A stretch of 64,000 nucleotides of DNA. Source: Amyelois transitella. Its lineage: Eukaryota > Arthropoda > Insecta > Lepidoptera > Pyralidae. A program made the position numbers and the translations under genes. Shown here piece by piece: positions 35,228 to 47,200 of the stretch (its first letter is position 1; every line of letters begins with the position of its first letter). The notes beneath the pieces are model-generated. The model ran no database searches, had not been told where the DNA came from, and worked only from the letters and a program-made list of their open reading frames with translations. The DNA is taken from positions 6,229,001 through 6,293,000 of the forward strand of contig NC_083508.1 in assembly GCF_032362555.1 (NCBI RefSeq), in the 5' to 3' direction.

Positions 35228-38200
35228 ATGGATAAAATACCTAGGACACATGAAGGTAAGGACACGAGATATTTTTAAATGAAACGATAAAAATATGTTA
35301 CCCGTAGCCATTTCATTTACCTAATTATTGTCATGCTTGATCATTTGGTTATCATCTATTTAATTTTCATGTTTCCAAACATTAACTGATATCATGTGTA
35401 TTTTCAGCTATCGAAGCTCAAATTAGAGAAATACAATCTAAAAAGAATGAGTTACCAGAAAATGGCTCCAGTAAGGGTGTGCCACGAGAAACCTATTATG
35501 ACAGTGATATATATGACAATGCTGGACAAGGGGGCAAGTCGAGGTACGATGGCTATGTGACTTCAATTGCTGCTAATGATGAAGTAGAAGATGAAGATGT
35601 AGAGAATGTACCTGTATCACAGAAAAGGGGAGGTTATACTGCACCAGCTTCTTTGCTCAATGATATTGCCCAGGTAAAATTAACTCTTTTTAATATTACA
35701 CAATATAGTATGATTTATTAAATTAGCCAAATTATGTCTATACATGTTTTTAAAAATTGATTTTTAAAAACATATATACATAAATTAACTTTAAGCAAAG
35801 CCCTGCGGATTCGACTTGTGGCAATTTTCCTGAAAGAAGTAGTCTATATAATTCCTAAAGGTCTTAATATAATTCTATGTGTTCCAAATTTTATCAAAAT
35901 TAGTTCAATGGTTTTTGAGTTTATTCATTACAAACATACAAAAATATTTATCTCTAAAGTGTTGTGATGTTCCCGGCACTAAAGTATAGGACTACTCCCA
36001 CCCATATATTTGACAGCCTCTGTGGCGCAGTGGTAGTATGCTTGTCTGTGACACTGTATGTAGAATCCTGGTCAGGGCATGATGAGAAAAGAACTTTTTC
36101 TGATTGGCCTGGGTCTTTGATGATCTGTATAAGTATTTGTTGTAAAATATAGTATTGTTGAGTTAGTTTCTTGTAACACAAGTCTCCAACTTACTTCCCA
36201 GCTAACTTAATCTGTGTAATTTGTCCCGTATATATTTATTTATATTCTTAAACTTTACCTGGATATTTCCTCGACTCGATTCAACCTCACTCAAATGTTT
36301 TGGTATTATTCATTGGCTCTGCTCGACTTGAGGAATTTCCGTCACACTAGGTGAAAATAAAATTGATGTTTCCAAAAAATATATATTTTTTTGGAAACAT
36401 CAACTTCATAACATCACTTCCATTGTTCATTTTTATTGTGTTTTTTTAGGATACCTATCAGATATTGAAACTTTGTGGATATATCTTTATGATAATGCTT
36501 CGAATATTGAATATTAAAAAAGACGACGAATCCATTGTATTATGTTGACCATGATTAATTTTGAAAAAAAATTAATTCTGATAGAGTGCCATAATTTATT
36601 TTGTTTTAGTTTCGATTGAGTTAAATTGATTATCTAAGGCATAACCACGCCGTTTTTTATAACTGGGCCATTAGTGTCGATGAAAAAGAAGCTAAAAATT
36701 GTTTTTCCACATGTACAACATGTGACCTACATGTACATGTGGAAAAATAATTTTCTAGAACTAAAACAATATTAATGTAGAACACGCATCATATTTGGTT
36801 TTGAGCTTACAAATGAGCATGATACGCCCCAAAACTGCAAACAGTTAGTAAGAAACTTAGTGATATTGTAGTGTTTTCAAAATAGTAACCATTACTTTTC
36901 CCCTCAGAGTGATAAAGATTATGATCCATTTGCTGATAAAAGAAGACCAACCATTGCAGACAGAGAAGATGAATACCGCCAGAAACGGCGTAGGATGATT
37001 ATATCACCTGAACGTATGGACCCATTTGCTGAAGGTAAAATAATTTAAAATCAATTTGCATTCTCTAACTTCTGCAGCCCATTGGAAATAAGTTATCTTG
37101 TAGAAGAAAGTCAAAAACAATAATAGTGAAATGAAAAATTTGCTAGAATAACTAAATAATATGTTTATTTAATTACAATCTAGCCATATTTTATAGGAGT
37201 AATTTTACTTTAACTTACTTTTATAACATTATTTATCTAAGATTGTGTCCATTGGCACATTTCTTACTGTATCTTATTAATGGGAAGTCGCTTTGTTCAT
37301 GTGTTCTGTAATCACACTTACTGTTTTGCACATCAAATCTTAATAAAAAACTCTTATGTGTTACTTTACTGTTGATATTCTTATTCTATAACATTGAAGT
37401 CACATGCACAAAGTAGTGATAAAAGTAGTAGTATTGTATGTGTAATAAATCAAATTATATTCTTCCAGGGGGCAAAACACCGGATGTTGGGTCTAGAACC
37501 TACACAGAAATTATGAAAGAACAGTATTTGCGAGCTGAGGAAACAGAAGTAAGTACTTTATCGTCACCTTAAAATTTCGTGAAAAAATTGCATCAATTAT
37601 CAAAAAACTGCCTGTGATATCATAAAGATACACAAATCATATTATAAGCGAGTCTAAACGCCCCTTAAAAACTCTACCTAAATGTGATGTCACGCCCGAG
37701 TTAATACTCATACTGCCTAATGGCAGCTATCTTAATTATTGCATTAATGGATATGAAGTTTTAATTAAGTTTGTTTCATAATTTTTTATTCACTTAAGGC
37801 ATGGTTTTTTTAATTTCATCAAAATCGTATATGAATATCGTGTTTTTAATTAATATAAAACATTAAATGGTTTAAAATTGAAACTTAAAATTCATGTAAT
37901 GTATTCTATTACCTACGTATTAGTATTCTGTCTAGTTATTAACTAATATGTAATAACTAATCTCCCGGCAAACTTCAAACTTTGCGTTGCCAAATAAATT
38001 TTTTTTAATTATTTTTCACTAAGGTATATGAAAAATAGATGTTGGCCAATTCTCAGACCTACTCATTATGCTCACAAAATTTCATGAGAATCGGTCAAGC
38101 CGTATTGGAGGAGTACGGGAATGAACATTGTGACACGAGAATTTTATATATAAGATATTTTTTAAATAAATAAATAAATATTTCTGTTTTAAGACCTTGT

Positions 38201-41200
38201 CATCACCCTTGTTATAATTTAACTTCAATTTGACAAAGTATCAGAAAATAAATAGTTATTTTTATCCATATTTTGTATTTGTAGCTGAGGAAAAAGCTTT
38301 TGGAACGGGCGCGAGAAGGAACCCTGAAACCAGTGGCACAATCAAATGGTGAAGCCAATAAGGTGGCTCCGGCAAAACGTAAAGGAAGATGGGATCAAAG
38401 CTCAGAAGATACTCCTTCTGCTAAGAAACCTGTTTCGGCCACACCCAGCTCCCAAGCTACTCCATCTTGGGATACAGAGGTAAGGATATGCTTTTTCCAA
38501 CATTTCAAACAGGAACAAAATCCGAGTACACGTAGAGATGAGAGAGAGTGAGAGTAATTATTATCGTTTGATTTGCTAGAGAGGCGCATGGGAAGAGACG
38601 CCGGGTGCGGGCGGGCGCGGCGGCGAGACGCCCGGCGCGACGCCGTCGGCGCGCGTGTGGGACGCCACGCCGGGCCACGCCACGCCGGGCCACGCCACGC
38701 CGGGCCGCGACACGCCCGCGCAGCACGCCTCCAGGCGCAACCGCTGGGACGAGACGCCCAAGACTGACCGCGGTGAGCTAATGTTGCTAGTGCTGCCCTC
38801 TTCTAAAGATTGCTTTAGTATTAGCTCACATTGACACTTTGATTCATCTGGATAACTGCTGCTAGGGGTGAAATGAGAAGGAGAAAATTAGATATTTCAA
38901 TTCAAATATTGACATCTAAATTCATAACCATTTGTTCATTGCAATTAGTGATGTACTACGAAATTAAGATCGTCCTGTAATAATTTAGGAAATTTCGAAA
39001 ATCAAGGCAATCACTAAATATCTGTCTGAATGTCCCTGGGCTTCCTGGCATTTTAGCATAAGACCACTCCATAGCTTTCTCATTGATGTCGTGAAATGCG
39101 ACTACTGGAGAACTTTATAAATTTAGGATTCCTCTTTTAAGTGATAGGTTAGCAACCTGTCACTATTTAAATTCCAAATTCAATTCAATCAGTAAACCAT
39201 ACAGCTAAAAGACATGTTTATATGTATGAATTGTATGCCGCCGTTGTTAAGTGACCCACTTGTGCCATAACACTGACTAGCAAGACTGTTACAGAAACCC
39301 CCGGCCACAACAGCGGCTGGGCGGAGACTCCTCGCACCGACCGCGGCGTCGGCGTCGACACGATACAAGAGACGCCGACGCCGGGCACCAAGCGGCGGTC
39401 GCGCTGGGACGAGACCCCCGGCGCCACGCCCGCCGCCGCCACGCCCACGCCATCGCACGCCACTCCGTCGCACGCGACGCCATCGCACGCCACGCCATCG
39501 CACGCAACGCCAACGCCGCACACGCCCGTCTTCACACCGGGAGGAGTGAGTATTAGTTGTGTTTGAATCTTCTTTGTCGTTACCTTTTTCCACTCTTAGT
39601 GGGGTCGGCACAGTATGTAAGGTGTTCAACTAACATGTATTTTTAATTAATACACTAAACACAAGTTATGTATCACTTGGTTCTCTGTGATAGAACAAGA
39701 AGATGTAACAGGTTATTTCCATCTTCAGAAAATTCATTACAGCCTGGCAAATTTTTATTATTTTTTGTATGGCAGGGTTGCCATGCCAATTTCGGTTAGA
39801 CAACCTAGGTGACGATGATATCATAAGTTTGGCTGTTGATTTCAAACTGTATGTCTATTTATTAAGCCAGTCGAACATGGCCTTTCAGTCTTTGCCGCCT
39901 GTTGGCTGTGCCTATTTAGTAAAAGATAAAGCATTGATTATTTGTATGTATGTTTATTTATTTACTACTTAGTATTTCGGTTAGAGCGTCGGTGGCCGAA
40001 TCAGTAAGATGCCCGGTCTAAATGCATGATACGAAGAAATGCACAGGTTCGAATCCCACGTCAGTCTTATACCATGGCTATTTTCGAAGTTATGTGCAAT
40101 AGAATACTGACCGAGGAAAAAAATCAAAGAAACCTGCATTCAGGTAACTGAATGTGATACTGTGATCGATTCAATACGGGTTAGGTTTACCTGCAAAGGT
40201 TGAGGAGGACAGATGAGAGTCTCCAGAGTGATGAGGATGCAACCGAGACTAAAACCATGATATATATATAAATAAATATAGGGTAAACCGTATAGCTATT
40301 GCCCACTTAAGGACTTCAAACACTTTGGCTTCAAATAATAAAAAAAGTATTACAAGTTTCAACCATTTATAATTTTTTTCTTATGTCTAAATAAGATCTC
40401 CATCAAAGTGTTAACGATTTTTAGTCAAAACTTACATGGCTTAGAAAATAAATAAACAAATTTAAAATTATCCAAAAATGTACAGTTATTGCCCATTGCT
40501 TACACTAATTGCCCACACCACAGCACAGTAATTGCCCAGTACCCTTAAATGATAAATTAGACTTTGAACTTTTGTCACTCCTTCTGATGTTCTTCAAAAA
40601 TGCCTTCCACCAATCATCACCTGGCCTATTTAAAAAAAAACTAATTAGGGCGCGGGTTTTCTTCCAAAAACTTTTGCACGGAGTCTAAAATGTCTATTTC
40701 GAGGAAATCCTTTTCTAGCCGATATTTTTATCCAATCCTCCAAACAACTTTCTTCAGACATTAATAGGTATAGGTGACTAGCTGTGCCCGCAACTTCGTC
40801 CACGTGGAATAATTATTTTGGGCATTATTGAAGCCCTCAAGAATAAATATAGTAGCGGAGACTGGACCTCGGAACACAGTATTTTTCAGCAATTTGCCTT
40901 GTAGACAAATTGTTAGAAGCATCTTGAAGAGCCTCGATAGCTTTCTGTAAATTTTCTTTGCTATATTGCACTTTTGGTGTCTTTGGCATACTGTAAATAA
41001 AACAATAACAGCCAATAAGATGTTGTGCATAGCGATTGGCTACCCGCACCCACGAAATAATGTTAACAATATTTGCTACATTGTCAATATTATTGCGTAT
41101 GTTTGGCAAAAATATTGACAATATTATTGCGCGTATGCAAGCCATTAAGCTAATAAATGTGACGGCAACATTACTGACTTAATCAAAAAATTGCCGATAA

Positions 41201-44200
41201 TGATTGCCCTAGGAATGTGAAAAAAAAATCGATTATGGAAAAAATCGATTAAAAATCGATTTTTTTTAAATAAAAATCGATTTTTATACGCGATTTTTTT
41301 TAAATTAATAATCGATTAAAAATCGATTTTTATAATTATGTAATAAATGCACTCGGACATTACGTTTTTGTCTTCTGGCTTGGAGCCCGGAACGCAAATT
41401 GCCAAAGAATACTATCATAGCTCCATAATATTACATTAACGCCATCTGTGCATTCTTTCCGTGCTTTTAAAACAGTTTAGATGATTCATTTAATCAATCA
41501 TTCTCTAGATGGAGTAAGTCGATGAACAGTATTTTACCGACATTCGGTTAATATGTTATTCATTATTCGTTGCTGAAAGTTCCTTTTGTTAAACTTGATT
41601 GTTATAAACTTTAATTGGTGTTGATTAATTTGATTATATAAGAACTTACTGTTTCTGTTGTTTATTTTTAATGAATATATCTATTGATATAATGTATATG
41701 GCGTTTATTTTGACATTAATTGAAAAATTAGGAAAAAATCTATCAATATAATAAAATCGATTATTTTTTTAAGAAAAATCGATTATTCAGTAATCGATTT
41801 TTCATACTTAAAAAATAAATCGATTACATAAAAATCGATTTTTTTTCAGCAATATCACATCCCTAGATTGCCCTGGGCAATAACTATAGAAATTAACCAT
41901 GGCAATCACTAAAATTATGGTGGGCAATAACTAAAAATATGCCGAAATACGTACAGCGATTGCCCACCGTTAAAAAACCGTTGAATCTAGTCTGATTTCA
42001 AATATTCTCATTAAAAACATAACATAACACTTATGATTTCGTCATAACCATACACCAATAATGAAATATGAAATAAAATTAAAAAAAAAATGAACCTCTA
42101 AGCAAGTAATTCCTTAAGAAAATTGCTAAAAAGCTTACCTGTTTGAGTTACACGTTCACCCGTCTTGACAAAATATACCATTAATGTTTTTTTTTCTTCA
42201 GTGTTAACACTTATCAATTTTAAAATCTACTATAAATTGACCATAGAGTAACCTAGTAAATTATATTCGAAACAAGTGGGAACACAACCTTTGATTCAGA
42301 TTTTTTTTCTAAAAACGGGCAATCACTGCCTGTGGGCAATCACTCTCTGGTTTACCCTATATATATATATATATATATATGGGACAAATTACACAGATTG
42401 AGTTAGCCTCGAAGTAAGTTTGACACTTGTGTTACGAGATACTAACTCAACGATACTATATTTTATAATAAATACTTATATAGATAAACATCCAAGACCC
42501 AGGCCAATCAGAAAAAGTTCTTTTCTCATCATGCCCTGGCCGGGATTCGAACCCGGGACCCCCGGTGTCACAGGCAAGCGTACTACCGCTGCGCCACAGA
42601 GGCCGTCAAAGAAGAAAATAGTATCTTGTTTCACTGTTGGGGTACTGCTCAGATTCGAACGGCTTAACATCTAAATGAAGTATTATTTTTTAAACTTAAA
42701 TTTAAAAGCAGAGGGTTTTTTTTTTCAAATGGTATTGATGTTACTTCATGGACGCCATGGGATTATATTTCTTAAAGATGCCACCAAGAAACCCTCGTGT
42801 TGTAAACCACTACCTACCAATTACCTTGAATGAATGATGAATGGAATCTAACATAGATTCCATTCATCATTCATTCAACTTGACAGCATGATTTCATGGA
42901 TCATGAAAATAAATGTTGTAATTATCTTTTCAGTCAACTCCTGTGGGAGTGAAAGCTATGGCAATGGCCACACCCACGCCCGGTCACGTGGCCGCCATGA
43001 CTCCCGAGCAGCTTCAAGCGTACCGCTGGGAGAAAGAAATAGACGAGCGAAACCGTCCCTACACCGACGAAGAATTGGATGCCATGTTCCCAGCTGGGTA
43101 CAAGGTTTTGCCCCCACCGGCCGGTATGTATCAATTTGATTTGAATATTTAATTGTTCAAACTTTTTATTTCTCTATTATTCTTCGTAAAATATAGGATT
43201 GATTTAATTCAACATAAAAATAAGAGACAATAAAATAGTTTTTTAAGCAATTTTATTACAGAAATATCCTACATTTTACACGATGTTATCATAGAAATGT
43301 GGATGAACATCTAGTCATTAATTAACACTTTAGTTTCAGGACACATGTATCAAACAAAGTGATCGCCACGTGGATATCAAACGTCGTAATCGAGTTTCGC
43401 GATACATGTGTTGTCTTATTTGAAACCGAACAACTATTAAATTACTCAATTTTTCTTTCAGATGAATGATGACAATAAGGCTTTACGGCGTCATGCCTCG
43501 TCTACAGATTAAGCTTTTAATCGGTTGCTGAGTTGTCATTTTAAGTTATAGTTTGGCCGACGAAAGATGTTCGCCCGAATAGTCATTTGAATATATTTAC
43601 GTAATTGAAATCAAAACCTCTAATCGAGTGATAAATGTTGCGATATAATATCATCGATCGAAAGACTTGGGAGCGATCTCTCGTCGGTCGCACTACCACC
43701 GCGTTCCGTGTGCCGTGGCGTGTCTCACGTGTGCCGTTGTTGGGCAGGTTACGTGCCGATCCGCACGCCGGCGCGCAAGCTGACGGCGACGCCGACCCCG
43801 CTGGGCGGTACCCCAATCGGCTTTTTCATGCAGACGGAGGAGGCGGGCGGCTCGGCGGCGGCGGCGGCCAGGCTGCTCGACCCCCAGCCCAAGGGCGCGC
43901 AGCAGCTGCCGTTCATGAAGCCGGAGGACGCGCAGTACTTCGACAAGCTGCTCATAGATGTGGACGAGGACGCGCTTTCGCCTGAGGAACTTAAGGAGAG
44001 GAAGATTATGAAGCTGCTGCTCAAGATTAAGGTCAGTATTGGCACATATAAAACGTCTTTTCCTTATTGACTATGCTCGACCCCCCAGCCTTAAGGCGCA
44101 CAGCAACTGTTCTTCACGAAGCCAGAGGACGGCGTGAGTGTCAACCGATGGTGACAGCACGCCACAGCTTACTGCGTGCCCTATATTTCGTGAGTTGAGA

Positions 44201-47200
44201 CGTTTAGTTGAATGAATTTTGTGATGTGAAAGAAGATGTAGTTACAGGAATAGAAAAGGGTATGTTAAGATGGTTCGGTCATGTGGAGAGGATGAATGAA
44301 AGAAGGTTGACTAAGCAGATAAACAAGGAGAGTGTGGAGGGAAAGGTCGGAGTGGGAAGACCTAGACCAACGTATCTTGATCAAATTAAGGACGTCCTGG
44401 TAAAGGGTCAGGTCAAAAGTACCCGAAACCGCTGAGCTTGCATGAAGAGAGTTATGAATTCCCGTATATATTTATATTATATCTTATATCTATAATTCCC
44501 GTATATATTTATATTTATAATGTGGATGAAGCGAAGGAAGTATGCAGAGATCGTGGCAAGTGGAAAGAGGTAGTCTCTGCCTACCCCTTCGGGAAAGAGG
44601 CGTGATTTTATGTATGTATGAGACATTTAGGTATAAAATAACTTCAACCTTTATTAGGACTAGTTTTACCGTATAGCCGCTGAGGACAGCGAGCTGGTGA
44701 GCACTCAAGTAGAACAAAAGCGGACGCGCGCGCGCTTACTTAGGTCCCCGGACGGTAAAGAGGGCGGCGCAGGAGGCCACAGCGGCACGACGTCACACGA
44801 GTTGAATACAAATAGATAGACCAAACGCTTTCTTCAGCTGAAATGATATTCTTCATTACAGAATTTTTGCAAGTTACTCTTGTTTTAGTGACGATAAAGA
44901 TATTTATTATTTACAGAATGGAACCCCGCCAATGTGCAAAGCTGCCTTACGCCAGATCACTGACAAAGCGCGCGAGTTCGGAGCGGGTCCGCTGTTCAAC
45001 CAGATATTGCCGCTGCTCATGAGCCCTACACTCGAGGACCAAGAACGACATTTGCTGGTTAAAGTCATCGACAGGATCTTGTATAAACTTGACGACTTGG
45101 TCCGACCTTATGTGCACAAAGTGAGTATTGATTATTGTGTTGGCGGTATTTTTGATACCATAGTATTGTAATAGATGCGCGCTCTGCACACATGGATCTG
45201 TATATGTTCCTTTATATTTTTGACTTATTAAGTTGATCATATCTGTGTATCTAGACCGCAAATATCACTTGATAAAATAATAAACAGAACCAACCATTCG
45301 AAATCTATATATTCAAAATATTTCAGATTTTGGTGGTGATCGAACCGCTTCTAATCGACGAAGACTACTACGCTCGCGTCGAAGGCAGGGAGATAATCTC
45401 GAACTTGGCGAAGGCGGCCGGGCTGGCCACTATGATCTCAACCATGCGGCCCGATATCGACAATATCGACGAGTACGTGCGCAACACCACCGCTAGAGCG
45501 TTCGCTGTTGTGGCTTCGGCTTTAGGTAACTATATGCCATATTTTTTATAGTTAGGTTTGGTTAAGTTTTGATACTTGTTATTACACTAGTTTTATTATG
45601 CAATATACATTTACTTAGAATTTAAGTGGTGATGAAGTTGATATACAGACGAAAGCGCAAGATTTGTTTATACGCTTTCGCTTATGTACACATGAGATAA
45701 CGCTTGTTTGAATTTTCAGGTATTCCATCGCTTCTGCCTTTCTTGAAGGCTGTTTGTCGCTCAAAGAAGTCTTGGCAAGCGCGACACACCGGTATCAAAA
45801 TCGTGCAACAGATTGCCATTTTGATGGGATGTGCTATATTGCCTCATCTCAAATCACTTGTGGAAATTATTGAGCACGGTAAGTTGCATTGCTTATATAT
45901 ACATACATACATACATAAAATCACGCCTCTTTCCCGGAGGGGTAGGCAGAGACTACCTCTTTCCACTTGCCACGATCTCTGCATACTTCTTTTGCTTCGT
46001 CCACATTCATAACTCTCTTCATACAAGCTCGGCGGTTTCGGGTACTTTTGACCTGACCCTTTACCAGGACTTCCTTAATTTGATCAAGATACGTTCGTCT
46101 AGGTCTTCCCACTCCGACCTTTCCCTCCACACTCTCCTTGTATATCTGCTTAGTCAACCTGCTTTCATTCATCCTCTCCACATGACCGAACCATCTTAAC
46201 ATACCCTTTTCTATTCCTGTAACTACATCTTCTTTCACATCACAACATTCCCTTATCACGCTGTTCCTTATCCTGTCACTCAATTTCACACCCATCATAC
46301 TCCTTAACGCTCTCATTTCCACTGCATTTATTCTGCTTTCATGCTTCTTTTGCCATACCCAACTTTCACTCCCATACATTAATGTCGGGACCAACACGCC
46401 CCTGTGCACAGCCAGTCGAGCCTTTTTGGATAGTTTCTGACTGCTCATAAAGGCATGCAAAGCTCCATTCACCATGTTCCCCGCGTTCACTCTCCTTTCA
46501 ATATCACTATCATACTTGCCATCTGATGTAAACTTTGATCCTAGATATACAAACTCTTTCACTTGCTCCACTTTTTCTCCTCCAATCAAAATATTACATG
46601 CTGTCATTTCTTTCTCCATTTCAAAAACCAGTGTTTTAGTTTTACTTACGTTCACTTTCATTCCTTTCTCTTTTAAAGCTTCATGCATACAGTTTACCAT
46701 CTCCTGTAACTCCTCCGCTGATGACGCCAGTATAACCTGATCGTCGGCATAGAGCAGACATTTGACGAGTAACTCATTCATCCTTAATCCACTTTTAGAC
46801 TCTTTCAAATCTGTCAAACAGCTATCCATAAATAGGTTGAACAGCCACGGTGACGCAACACATCCTTGCCTAACGCCTTTCTCAATCTTAAACCACTCAG
46901 TGTGCGCTCCGTTTATCCTGACACAAGCACTCGAATCCTCATATAAGGATTTCAGTGCTCGTATTAAGAGACTGCTCACCCCATGCATAGAAAGTGCTGA
47001 CCACAATTCATTCCTCTCAACTCTGTCATAGGCCTTTTCCAGATCTACGAATGTGCAATAGACTTTTTGACTCTTGGCCAAAAACTTTTCGGCTATGCAC
47101 CGCAAGGAAAAGACCTGATCAGTACATCCCATTCCCTTTCGAAATCCCGCTTGAGCATCCCATATTTTGTCATCAGTTTCATTCCTGACTCTATTAATCA

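Larger units (their letters stand above)
40281..42358 (-). mobile_element. pogo-like DNA transposon with TTGCCC subterminal arrays
   Basis: The ends GGGTAAACC (40281) and GGTTTACCC (ending 42358) are inverted and flanked by TA-rich sequence, consistent with TA targets. Both subterminal zones carry repeated ATTGCCCA motifs: about 40298, 40488, 40508 and 40531 on the left; about 41875, 41925, 41959, 42317 and 42334 on the right, in either orientation. A decayed transposase on the minus strand has a psq-type helix-turn-helix and a CENP-B-like second domain. A hAT MITE (41210-41865) and a lepidopteran CTAG-type repeat (about 40773-40850) are inserted inside. It lies in SF3B1 intron 7. Confidence 0.75.

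Noticed and set aside
39189-39629. 146-codon minus-strand ORF and other long frames opposite GC-rich SF3B1 exon 7
   Set aside because: They are antisense shadows of the GC-rich TP-repeat exon; arginine-rich, low complexity, no family resemblance.
39985-40066. Possible leucine or serine tRNA gene
   Set aside because: tRNA-like promoter boxes, but the fold is imperfect and a SINE body follows; a related reverse copy lies at 8575-8917.
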